A DNA stretch of 46,189 nucleotides from Clostridia bacterium. GTDB taxonomy: Bacteria > Bacillota > DSM-521 > Neomoorellales > Neomoorellaceae. Positions 15,861 to 23,568 of this stretch are shown here, one piece after another (within the stretch, counting starts at the first letter, position 1; each line of letters begins with the position of its first letter). Below the pieces are notes generated by a model, which saw only the letters and a list, made by a program, of their open reading frames with translations, was not told the origin of the DNA and searched no databases. Where the stretch lies: contig JASUSV010000010.1 of the NCBI GenBank assembly GCA_030445865.1, forward strand, positions 1 to 46,189, written 5' to 3'. The position numbers and the translations under genes are program-made.

Positions 15861-17528
15861 ATGGCTAGTTTGCATCCTTCACTTATTCTAATCATAACGG
15901 CCTTGGCTGTTTATATTCTTCCCGGACGATTGCGCCAAATCGGTCTTATTGGCGGGCCGTTATTGGCTATTCTGGCCTCGTTGAAATTAGAGCCAGGAGC
16001 GACGTGGTTCCATCCTTTCCTAGGGTATGAATTAATAATCCTTAAGGCAGATGCTCTATCTCTTGTTTTTGCTCTCATCTTTAGTATAATGGCTTTTCTA
16101 GGCGCGGTTTATGCCCTGCACGTTGAAAACCGCGGTGAACATATTGCCGCCTTGCTTTACGCTGCCGGTTCTCTGGGCGTCGTCTTTGCCGGCGACTGGC
16201 TCACATTGTTTTTCTTTTGGGAGTTAATGTCTGCTTCTTCAGTCTTTCTCATATGGTATCGCGGCAAGAAACAGTCGCTGGCTGCCGGCTTCCGGTACCT
16301 TTTAGTGCATTTTTTGGGAGGAAACCTTTTACTATTCGGGATCCTGCTGCTTATCGGTAGCGGCAACTTGGCCGTATCGACGTTGACGGAGTCAAATAGC
16401 CCCGCTTTCTGGCTTATCCTTCTGGGAGTGGCCATTAATGCTGCCATCCCCCCCCTTCATGCCTGGCTAACCGACGCCTATCCCGAAGCAACGATAAGCG
16501 GAAGTGTTTTTCTAAGCGCCCTTACCACTAAAGTGGCCGTCTATGTGCTGGTACGGGTTTTCCCCGGAACCGAACTTTTGCTTTGGGCCGGCGTGGTTAT
16601 GGCGCTTTATGGTGTGGTCTACGCCGTTCTGGAAAACAATATTCGCCGCCTGCTGGCCTATCACATTATAAGCCAGGTTGGCTACATGGTGGCGGCGGTA
16701 GGAATGGGAACGGAATTAGCCCTAAACGGCGCTACCGCCCACGCTTTCAGCCATATTTTGTACAAGGCTCTTTTGTTTATGGGTGCCGGGGCCGTGATTT
16801 ATGCCACCGGCCGGGAGAAGCTCACCGAGCTTGGCGGTATCGCCCGCGCCATGCCGCTGACATTTATTCTTTATAATATAGGAGCGTTTTCCATTTCTGG
16901 AGTTCCTCTTTTCAACGGATTTATCAGTAAATCTATCGTTGTTACCGCTGCTGGTGTTAGCGGGTTAGGAATTGCCGAACTCCTTTTGACCCTGGCCGGC
17001 GTAGGAACCTTTTTGTCCATCGCCCTCAAGCTGCCGTATTTCACGTTTTTCGGCCAGGACCGTGGCCTTAAGCCACAAAAGCTGCCATTGAACATGTATA
17101 TAGCTATGGCAGGGGGAGCTTTCCTCTGTATCTTATATGGTATCTTCCCCGACCTGCTATACACCAGGCTTCCTTACCCCTTGAGCTATGAGCCGTATAC
17201 TATGGACCACGTAATATCTACTATACAGCTCCTTTTGGCTACTGCCCTGGGATTTTGGCTATTTTTAGCTAAACTTAAGAGCGAACCCGCAATATCCCTT
17301 GACACCGACTGGTTTTACCGGAAACCGCTTGCGGCACTCCTTCAGGGAATTGTTTACGGACTAAAGCAGATGAAAGTAAAATTAGAAGAGGGAGTCATGC
17401 TCCTTTTCCGGGCTGCGGGACCCTATTTCGAATCTTATAATGAAAACCGCTATCGTTTCCCCGTAGGCCTAAACTTTCTACTAGGCATAATCTTTCTGGG
17501 TTTTATAATTATCTTGGCTTTAGTTTAG
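15861..17528 (+). CDS. Antiporter subunit, MrpA-N/NuoL-like (copy 3)
   Basis: This 555-residue membrane protein is the third large antiporter-like subunit. The family core runs from about residue 60 to 400 (VFAGDWLTLFFFWELMSASSVFLIW with the helix-5 Glu; NAAIPPLHAWLTDAYPEATISGS; AYHIISQVGYMVAAVGMG; HAFSHILYKALLFMGAGAV). It has a longer C-terminal extension with extra helices (ending about 535-552), more like NuoL/MrpA than MrpD, but it lacks the fused MbhD/MbhE domains of true MrpA, which are separate genes here. It is the last gene of the operon; comEA begins 12 bp later. Confidence 0.9.
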   Translation: MASLHPSLILIITALAVYILPGRLRQIGLIGGPLLAILASLKLEPGATWFHPFLGYELIILKADALSLVFALIFSIMAFLGAVYALHVENRGEHIAALLYAAGSLGVVFAGDWLTLFFFWELMSASSVFLIWYRGKKQSLAAGFRYLLVHFLGGNLLLFGILLLIGSGNLAVSTLTESNSPAFWLILLGVAINAAIPPLHAWLTDAYPEATISGSVFLSALTTKVAVYVLVRVFPGTELLLWAGVVMALYGVVYAVLENNIRRLLAYHIISQVGYMVAAVGMGTELALNGATAHAFSHILYKALLFMGAGAVIYATGREKLTELGGIARAMPLTFILYNIGAFSISGVPLFNGFISKSIVVTAAGVSGLGIAELLLTLAGVGTFLSIALKLPYFTFFGQDRGLKPQKLPLNMYIAMAGGAFLCILYGIFPDLLYTRLPYPLSYEPYTMDHVISTIQLLLATALGFWLFLAKLKSEPAISLDTDWFYRKPLAALLQGIVYGLKQMKVKLEEGVMLLFRAAGPYFESYNENRYRFPVGLNFLLGIIFLGFIIILALV

Positions 17529-17540
17529 GAGGATTGTGCT

Positions 17541-18245
17541 TTGTGGGAATGGGACGGCAGGGTTAAATGGGTGGCAGTGTTAATCGTTGCCGCCCTGCTT
17601 TTCGGCGGCGGCTTGCAGTTGGGGCGCTGGCAGGCGGGGAAAGAGAAGGTACCGGAAGTACCGGTGGTCATAAAGGGAGTGGGGCAGCAAGGGATTTCAG
17701 CCCCAGCGGAAGCCGGCCAGGGTAGAGAACCTTCATTAATCTCAGAAGCTGTAGGCATGGGCGGGGCCCAGGAAAAAAGGATTCTGGTGCACGTGGCCGG
17801 CGCTGTCAGCCAGCCCGGCGTCTATGAGTTGGCGGCCGGAGCGAGGGTCGGCGAGGCCGTAAAGCTGGCCGGGCCTTCGCCGGAAGCTAACCTCGATGTT
17901 TTAAACTTGGCTGCCCCCTTAAGCGATGGCCAGAAAGTAGTGGTGCCGAAAAAAGGTGAGGAGATTAATTTACCTTCAGGCGGAGCTTTTAGCCAGGGTA
18001 GCGCCGGCTACGTTTCCGGAGGTACGACCGGGAGCGCGGCGCCGGCCGGCGCCAAGGTTAATATCAACACCGCCGGCCTGGCCGAACTCGATAGCCTGCC
18101 GGGTATAGGGCCGGCCCTGGCCCAGCGCATTATCGACTACCGCAATACCTACGGCCCTTTTCGCAGCATAGAAGACCTGCAGAACGTTTCCGGCATTGGC
18201 GCCAAGCGATTCGAGGAACTGAAGGATAAAATTACGGTAAATTAA
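17541..18245 (+). CDS. comEA: Competence protein ComEA (DNA receptor)
   Basis: ComEA binds double-stranded DNA at the cell surface for uptake through ComEC. The 234-residue protein has an N-terminal membrane anchor (residues 9-25), a variable linker, a soluble-ligand-binding beta-grasp domain (about 78-140, ILVHVAGAVSQPGVYEL) and a C-terminal helix-hairpin-helix DNA-binding domain (about 172-234, NINTAGLAELDSLPGIGPAL and LQNVSGIGAKRFEEL). TTG start at 17541 behind AGGAGG. It sits 12 bp after the antiporter operon with no visible promoter, so it is probably read from that operon. comEC lies 12.5 kb away instead of next to it. Confidence 0.95.
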   Translation: MWEWDGRVKWVAVLIVAALLFGGGLQLGRWQAGKEKVPEVPVVIKGVGQQGISAPAEAGQGREPSLISEAVGMGGAQEKRILVHVAGAVSQPGVYELAAGARVGEAVKLAGPSPEANLDVLNLAAPLSDGQKVVVPKKGEEINLPSGGAFSQGSAGYVSGGTTGSAAPAGAKVNINTAGLAELDSLPGIGPALAQRIIDYRNTYGPFRSIEDLQNVSGIGAKRFEELKDKITVN

Positions 18246-18254
18246 CACATGAAC

Positions 18255-18274
18255 AATAATTAGAGCTAATTATT
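18255..18274. promoter_or_regulatory. Palindrome upstream of yeiH, candidate LysR operator
   Basis: AATAATTA-GAGC-TAATTATT is a perfect 8-bp inverted repeat with a 4-bp centre. Its AT-rich symmetric form fits the interrupted-palindrome sites bound by LysR-type regulators. It lies about 90 bp upstream of the yeiH start and 10 bp after comEA. It could instead be a weak hairpin ending comEA. Confidence 0.4.
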
Positions 18275-18320
18275 CGTATAAAATAGCTGTATTTTACTGT
18301 TTTCTACCCCCGGTGCTATA

Positions 18321-18345
18321 TTAAATTTAAATTTAAATTTAAATT
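18321..18345 (+). repeat. AT-rich hexamer tandem repeat upstream of yeiH
   Basis: About four copies of the 6-bp unit AAATTT run together between a poor candidate -10 (TATATT, 18317-18322) and the yeiH ribosome binding site (GGGGAGG). Such slippery repeats can vary in copy number, and here this would alter the promoter-to-start distance. Confidence 0.7.
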
Positions 18346-18366
18346 CATGCGGGGAGGTAGAGAGCA

Positions 18367-19383
18367 GTGGCAGTACAGCAAAGTGCTAGCGCCGGAGCCT
18401 ATAGCCGTTACCTAGGCGTGGCCCAGGGTTTGGGTTTAACCCTGGTTCTGGCCTTCCTGGCCCGCAATCTGGCGGCATATCCTTTCTTGAGTATTTTAGG
18501 CAGTATGGTCCTGGCTATCATCCTGGGTTTGACCTGGAGGGCGGTAATGGGGGTTCCGGTAGAAGCGGGAGCAGGCATCGACTTGGCGGCCAAAAAGGTT
18601 TTGCGCTTGGGGATTATCCTCATGGGTCTGCGGCTGGACATTCCCCGTATCCTGGCGGCCGGGCCCAGAGTAATCCTGCTCGATGCCCTGGTTATTGCCT
18701 TCGCTTTTTTCACCCTTTACTTAATCGGCCGCAAGCTGTCTGTGGGTAAGAAGATGGCTGCCCTTATAGGAGTAGGTACCGGAGTATGCGGAGCGGCGGC
18801 CATTGCAGCGGCGGCGCCTTCTGTCAGGGCCAGGGATGACGAGACGGCGGTGGCCGTATCTATTATAGCCCTTTTGGGCACCCTCTCTACGTTAATTTAT
18901 ACCTTTTTATACCCTTTTTTAAATCTGTCGGCTTACCAATACGGCGTCTTCTCCGGCGCCACCCTCCATGAACTGGCCCACGTCATTGCTGCGGCCCAGG
19001 CGGGCGGGGCAGAGAGCATAGATACGGCTATCCTGGTTAAGCTGGGCCGGGTGGCCTTGTTAGCACCGGTAGTAATTTTGTTGGGGTTGTTTTTTGACGG
19101 GCAAAGGAGGGGGGTGCGGCAGCCGCTACCCATTCCCTGGTTTATTTTCGGTTTCCTGGCCATGAGCGGAGTTAATACCCTGGGCCTGCTCGGCGATTTG
19201 GTGCAGAACTATTTAATACAATTCAGCGCCTTTTTGATTACCATTGCCATGGCCGGTCTGGGCTTAAATGTTGAGCTTGGAATGTTCAAGCGGCTGGGCG
19301 CCAGAGGCTTGGGCGCAGGTGTTATCGGCTCCGCAGCCTTAAGCATCTTCGGCAGCCTGCTCCTTCATGCCTTTAAATTCTAG
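18367..19383 (+). CDS. yeiH: YeiH family putative exporter (UPF0324)
   Basis: This 338-residue polytopic membrane protein (about ten helices) has UPF0324/YeiH hallmarks: LGLTWRAVMGVP, KKVLRLGIILMGLRLDIPRIL, GVGTGVCGAAAIAAAAPSVRARDDETAVAVS and GATLHELAHVIAAA. Family members are annotated as putative sulfate/sulfonate-related exporters; the substrate is not established. GTG start at 18367 with GGGGAGGTAGAG upstream. The convergent LysR gene overlaps its last 11 bp, a pairing that recalls yeiH-yeiE of enterobacteria. Confidence 0.92.
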   Translation: MAVQQSASAGAYSRYLGVAQGLGLTLVLAFLARNLAAYPFLSILGSMVLAIILGLTWRAVMGVPVEAGAGIDLAAKKVLRLGIILMGLRLDIPRILAAGPRVILLDALVIAFAFFTLYLIGRKLSVGKKMAALIGVGTGVCGAAAIAAAAPSVRARDDETAVAVSIIALLGTLSTLIYTFLYPFLNLSAYQYGVFSGATLHELAHVIAAAQAGGAESIDTAILVKLGRVALLAPVVILLGLFFDGQRRGVRQPLPIPWFIFGFLAMSGVNTLGLLGDLVQNYLIQFSAFLITIAMAGLGLNVELGMFKRLGARGLGAGVIGSAALSIFGSLLLHAFKF

Positions 19384-20281
19384 TTTTCCAGGAACCGGGT
19401 TCTCGTAAAACTCCTAGGAAAGTTTCGGCCGCGTGCGTGCGGAATTTGTGGCGGTTGTAGGCTACCTGGAAGGTGCGCCGGAAGGGTTTTTCTTTAATGT
19501 AAACTTCTTGGAGCAGGTTATACCTGCTCTCTATTTTTACCGCTAGACGGGAAATTATGGAAATACCCAATCCTGCTTTTACGGCTTCTTTAACGGCTTG
19601 GGTGCTGCCGAGTTCCATAACTATCTTTAGGTTTGCCGGGTCAACACCCAGGCTTCTTAAGTTTTCTTCCATTACCGTCCGCGTCCCAGAGCCGATCTCG
19701 CGTACGATAAAAGGCTGGCCGGTAAGTTCATTTACCGACACGCTTTCCCGGCCGGCCCAGGGATGATTCGGGGGCACGACTACTACCAACTCGTCCTGGA
19801 AGAAATCTTCCAGGATTATATCCGGGTGGGAGGCCGGGCCTTCGATAAGGCCTAAATCTAAAGTATGTTGCACGACGCGGCGGACGATGCGCTCGGTATT
19901 GGCTATTTCCAGCGTCAGTTCGACTTCAGGGTAGAGGGACTTATAGTAGCCGATTGCCTGGGGCAAGACGTATTCACCGATAGTCAGGGTTCCGCCCAGC
20001 AAAAGGTGCCCTTTTACCATGCCGTTTAGTTCAGCCATGGCCTTTTCGGCCTGCTCGTAGAGTTTGCTTAACTGGACGGCGTAATTATAAAGCACCTTGC
20101 CGGCTTCGGTTAAACTTACTTTTCTATTGGTTCTATCCAGCAGGCGGATGCCGAAACGATCTTCCAGTGATTGGATGTGCACGCTGATGGCCGGCTGGCT
20201 AATATGCAAAAGGCGCGCCGCCTGGGAAAAGCTTTTCTTTTCGACTACCGCTTTAAAAACCAGAAGCTGTGTGTCCAACAT
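19373..20281 (-). CDS. LysR-type transcriptional regulator
   Basis: A 302-residue regulator with an N-terminal winged HTH (residues 1-60: FKAVVEKKSFSQAARLLHISQPAISVHIQSLEDRFG) and a periplasmic-binding-type effector domain (about 90-290). I place the start at ATG 20281 (MLDTQLLVF) because GAGGTGG lies just upstream. The longer GTG start at 20290 falls inside that site. It is closest in style to the CysL/YeiE/CbbR group, whose members sense sulfur or carbon metabolites. It is transcribed towards yeiH, overlapping it tail to tail, and divergently from uppP. Confidence 0.93.
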   Translation of the reverse strand: MLDTQLLVFKAVVEKKSFSQAARLLHISQPAISVHIQSLEDRFGIRLLDRTNRKVSLTEAGKVLYNYAVQLSKLYEQAEKAMAELNGMVKGHLLLGGTLTIGEYVLPQAIGYYKSLYPEVELTLEIANTERIVRRVVQHTLDLGLIEGPASHPDIILEDFFQDELVVVVPPNHPWAGRESVSVNELTGQPFIVREIGSGTRTVMEENLRSLGVDPANLKIVMELGSTQAVKEAVKAGLGISIISRLAVKIESRYNLLQEVYIKEKPFRRTFQVAYNRHKFRTHAAETFLGVLREPGSWKTRI

Positions 20282-20299
20282 CAGTTCCACCTCTTTATT

Positions 20300-20329
20300 C
20301 TATAATTATAGCAAATATAGGGGCCTATA
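20300..20329. promoter_or_regulatory. Two palindromes upstream of the LysR gene
   Basis: CTATAATTATAG (20300-20311) is a perfect 12-bp palindrome. TATAGG-GG-CCTATA (20316-20329) is a 6-bp inverted repeat with a 2-bp centre. Both lie 19-48 bp upstream of the LysR start in the intergenic region shared with uppP. LysR genes are commonly autoregulated from such sites. Confidence 0.5.
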
Positions 20330-20341
20330 GTTTTTTATAAA

Positions 20342-20377
20342 TTTGCGAGCGTAAGCCAGAGCAGGCTGAAAAGTGGG
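20342..20377 (+). repeat. 36-bp upstream element, copy 2 (before uppP)
   Basis: This is near-identical to 69-104: TTTGCGAGCGTAAGCCAGAG then CAGGCTGAAAAGTGGG. It is followed by a clear hairpin AAGTGG-GCATTCG-CCACTT (20371-20389) and, 58 bp from the element start, by a TTGACA box. The matching placement before two unrelated genes suggests a shared regulatory or promoter-carrying element. Confidence 0.7.
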
Positions 20378-20399
20378 CATTCGCCACTTCGGTTTTATC

Positions 20400-20428
20400 T
20401 TGACAGGAGTCTTCAGCGGGGCTAAACT
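20400..20428 (+). promoter_or_regulatory. Sigma-A promoter of uppP
   Basis: TTGACA (20400-20405) and TAAACT (20423-20428) are 17 bp apart, 36 bp before the uppP start. Both hexamers are identical to those of the rplU promoter. Confidence 0.75.
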
Positions 20429-20463
20429 GGCGATATGAATGTCATCAGACAAGGAGCGAAAAA

Positions 20464-21249
20464 ATGAGTATATGGCAGGCAATGGTAATGGGTCTGGTGC
20501 AGGGACTGGGCGAATTTTTGCCCATCTCCAGTTCGGCCCACCTGGTGCTTACCCCCTGGTTATTCAACTGGCCGGACCCCGGCTTGAGCTTTGACGTGGC
20601 CCTACATATCGGTACCCTGATCGCCGTGGTAGCTTATTTCTGGCGCGATTGGTGGGTACTTTTAGTAAAGGGGCTGACGAGTCCCAGGGAGCAGGAAGGG
20701 AAAATATTCTGGTACCTGGTGGTTGCATGCATTCCGGGCGCCCTTTTCGGACTGGTTCTCGAACATCTGGCTGAAACGGTTTTCCGCACGCCGCTTTTAG
20801 TGGCCCTGATGCTTTTTTTAATGGGCGTTTTTCTTTACTGGTCTGACCGGGCGGGCAAAAAGACCAAAACTTTTGCCCAGATAACTTTCTGGGACAGCCT
20901 CTTCATCGGTTTCTCCCAGGCTTTAGCCATTATCCCCGGCGTTTCCCGATCGGGCATCACCATGTCCGCGGGCCTGCTGGCGGGTTTAAGCCGGGAGGCC
21001 ACGGCCCGTTTTTCTTTTCTGCTTTCCGCCCCCATTATTTTCGGCGCCGGCCTGGTTCAGCTTAAAGATATACCGGTTGGTCAAATGGATGCGGCTTTTT
21101 GGGTGGGGGTATTGACTTCCATGGTAACCGGGTTTCTGGCCATTAAGTTCCTTCTGCACTACCTTAAGCGCGGCAGCTTTTTAATTTTTGCCTGGTACCG
21201 GTTTTTGCTGGCCGCCGCCGTAGTTATAACGACCTTTTGGCGGGCTTAA
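20464..21249 (+). CDS. uppP: Undecaprenyl-diphosphatase UppP (BacA)
   Basis: This 261-residue integral membrane enzyme dephosphorylates undecaprenyl diphosphate to recycle the carrier lipid for peptidoglycan and confers bacitracin tolerance. Conserved active-site segments are LGEFLPISSSAHL (about residues 16-28) and PGVSRSGITMSAGLLAG (about 158-174), with about eight helices. ATG at 20464 directly after AAGGAGCGAAAA. Single gene with its own promoter. Confidence 0.96.
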   Translation: MSIWQAMVMGLVQGLGEFLPISSSAHLVLTPWLFNWPDPGLSFDVALHIGTLIAVVAYFWRDWWVLLVKGLTSPREQEGKIFWYLVVACIPGALFGLVLEHLAETVFRTPLLVALMLFLMGVFLYWSDRAGKKTKTFAQITFWDSLFIGFSQALAIIPGVSRSGITMSAGLLAGLSREATARFSFLLSAPIIFGAGLVQLKDIPVGQMDAAFWVGVLTSMVTGFLAIKFLLHYLKRGSFLIFAWYRFLLAAAVVITTFWRA

Positions 21250-21274
21250 ACCGGAGTTTTAAACCTGGAAATGC

Positions 21275-21302
21275 TTGCATGGCCGGCCTTAAAGGGTATA
21301 AT
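21275..21302 (+). promoter_or_regulatory. Promoter of the first dehydratase-activator unit
   Basis: TTGCAT (21275-21280) and TATAAT (21297-21302) are 16 bp apart, 25 bp before the TTG start of the next gene. The -10 is perfect, the -35 moderate. Confidence 0.65.
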
Positions 21303-21327
21303 AGGGAATAGCAAGAGGTGAAAACTT

Positions 21328-23568
21328 TTGGCGACGACCATAGGCATACCCAGAGGCCTGGCTTATTACTACCTCTATCCTTTTATGGAGGGTTTTCTGC
21401 GCCATCTCGGTTTGGAAGTCGTTGTATCTCCTCCCTCGGACAGCCGTACCTTTAAAGATATGGCCTGCTGTCCCACAGACGAGCCCTGCGTATCGGTAAA
21501 ACTCTTTTTTGCCCACGCCAAGTATCTTTTAGACAAAGGCGTTGATTACCTATTCCTGCCCGTGCTTTCCAGCGTGGAACCCCAGAATTATTGCTGTCCC
21601 AAGCTTATAGGCGCGGCGGCCATGGTGCAGAACGGCTTTAACCTACCGCCGGAGCGCGTTTTAGCTCCCGAGATCAATGAGCGCGAAAAACCGGGCGCCT
21701 GGCGGGATAATTTTATTGCCGTAGCGGCCCGCCTGGGCAAAAGCCGTAAGGCGGCCCTGGAGGCCCTGGAAAGGGGTTTGGCCCGGCAGCAGGATTATTA
21801 CCGGCTGGTGCAGCAGGAGGGCCTGACCCTGCCGGAGGCTTACCGCCGCCTTGTGGGTTCTCCGGAACTTAAGAGGCGCGTTTTTGACACCCAGGCCCAG
21901 TTTGATCCGGAGCAGGTTATAGGGGTGATGGGGCATCCCTATATCCTTTATGACCTGGTGGGGCATAATGTGGTGGAGCGGCTGCGGGAATACGGCAGGG
22001 TCATCACCCCGGAGATGGTTAACCCGGAAGATTCCCGGCCGGAGCTGGCCAGCATTTACGAGGGTGAGAAGATGTGGGCTTACGAGGGCCGTCTTTTAAG
22101 CGCCGCCCTTTATTTATTGCGGCGGCACCTGGTAAACAAGATGGTTTTAATGGAGGCTTTTGAGTGCGGCCCGGCTTCTATCATTGAAGCTTACATAGAA
22201 GCGGAGGCCGAGCGCCAGGGTATTCCTTTCTTGATCCTGACGGTGGACGAGCATACGGGCGAAGCCGGCCTAGTAACTCGCCTTGAGGCCTTCGTCGATA
22301 CGGCTGCCGGCCATAAGTATGGGCAAAAAATAGCAGAACGGGCAGTAGAGGCGAAATCGGCCGGACAGGGTATATCGCTAACGGGCAACCTGGCTGCTGC
22401 CGTTCCCGGCCCGCGGCCGGCGAAGATTAAGGTGGGCGCACCTTCTATGGGCTGGACCGATGTAGCCCTGGTCACGGTCCTACAAGAGTGCGGCGTGGAA
22501 ATGGTGCCGGCGCCGCCGGTGACTAAAAGAACGGCGGAGCTGGGCAAGGAGCTGGCGCCGGAATTTATCTGCTACCCTATGGTGACCACCCTGGGCCAGA
22601 TCCGGGAAGTTCTGGAGGCCGGAGCCGATACCATTATTATGGTGGGGGGCAAAGGCCGCTGCCGTTTAGGCTGGTATGCCCAGTTGCAGGAGCTACTGCT
22701 ACGGCAGAAGGGCTATGATTTTAATTTAACCATCATCGATTCTCCTGTCCCCTGGCGCCAGAACTGGCCGAAATTTAGGGACGCCGTCAGGCCGGTTATC
22801 GGCAATGTTTCCTGGTTGAAGGTTATAGGGGCCTTATACTTGGCCTACCAGAAAATGCGGGCCATTGACGAGATCGAAAGTCTGGTTCGCCGCAAGCGGG
22901 CTTACGAAGTAAAGCGCGGCGCGGCCGACAAACTCGGCCGGCGTTTTATCCGCCGTCTCGAGGGCTTAAGCAGTACCAAAGAGATCAAAAAGCTCCTCAA
23001 AGAATTTCACGAGGAACTGGCGGCCATAGAAGAAGAAGATACGGCACCGCTAAAGATTAAAGTGGTGGGTGAGATATACGCTGTCCTGGAGAATTTTGTC
23101 AACCATGACCTGGAACGTTTTCTGGCCTCGCGTCCCGGCTTGAGGGTTTATGTCCGACGCGAGATGTCGGCCAAGGGGTGGTTTGACCTGCACGTTTTAC
23201 ATAAGAAGCAGGCCGTACGTCATTACCATCGAGTTCTGGCCGCCGCGCAGCCGTACCTGCCTTATGCGGTAGGCGGCCACGGCCAGGAAAGTGTGGGCGA
23301 AACTATCCTGGCGAAAGAAGAAGGTTTTGACGGTGTGATCCACCTTTTACCTTTTACCTGCATGCCGGAAATCGTGGCTCAAAATATTTTAGTGCCTCTC
23401 TGTGAAAAAATAGATATGCCTTTTCTTTCTCTCGTCTTGAGCGAGCAGACGGGAACGGCCGGGTTGGAGACGCGGCTGGAGGCCTTTTTAGAAGTTTTGC
23501 TGGAGCGCAGGGAGAGAAAAGAGCGACTTTTTGGAGGTGAAGCGGTTGGACTGCTTCCTGGGTATTGA
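21328..23568 (+). CDS. Tandem-domain acyl-CoA dehydratase activase-related protein (DUF2229-like)
   Basis: This 746-residue protein has two homologous halves. The first (about 1-350) starts GIPRGLAYYYLYPFMEGFL, has ACCPTDEPCVSVKLF and NYCCPK cysteines, and ends with DEHTGEAGLVTRLEAF. The second (about 365-746) starts KVGAPSMGWTDVALV and ends with SEQTGTAGLETRLEAF. Both match the CoA-activase-related DUF2229/2-hydroxyglutaryl-CoA dehydratase fold that is usually encoded by two separate genes. A basic helical linker (about 515-575) separates the conserved blocks. The true substrate is unknown. TTG start behind AAGAGGTGA. The next gene, an activator ATPase, overlaps its end by 23 bp. Confidence 0.82.
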   Translation: MATTIGIPRGLAYYYLYPFMEGFLRHLGLEVVVSPPSDSRTFKDMACCPTDEPCVSVKLFFAHAKYLLDKGVDYLFLPVLSSVEPQNYCCPKLIGAAAMVQNGFNLPPERVLAPEINEREKPGAWRDNFIAVAARLGKSRKAALEALERGLARQQDYYRLVQQEGLTLPEAYRRLVGSPELKRRVFDTQAQFDPEQVIGVMGHPYILYDLVGHNVVERLREYGRVITPEMVNPEDSRPELASIYEGEKMWAYEGRLLSAALYLLRRHLVNKMVLMEAFECGPASIIEAYIEAEAERQGIPFLILTVDEHTGEAGLVTRLEAFVDTAAGHKYGQKIAERAVEAKSAGQGISLTGNLAAAVPGPRPAKIKVGAPSMGWTDVALVTVLQECGVEMVPAPPVTKRTAELGKELAPEFICYPMVTTLGQIREVLEAGADTIIMVGGKGRCRLGWYAQLQELLLRQKGYDFNLTIIDSPVPWRQNWPKFRDAVRPVIGNVSWLKVIGALYLAYQKMRAIDEIESLVRRKRAYEVKRGAADKLGRRFIRRLEGLSSTKEIKKLLKEFHEELAAIEEEDTAPLKIKVVGEIYAVLENFVNHDLERFLASRPGLRVYVRREMSAKGWFDLHVLHKKQAVRHYHRVLAAAQPYLPYAVGGHGQESVGETILAKEEGFDGVIHLLPFTCMPEIVAQNILVPLCEKIDMPFLSLVLSEQTGTAGLETRLEAFLEVLLERRERKERLFGGEAVGLLPGY

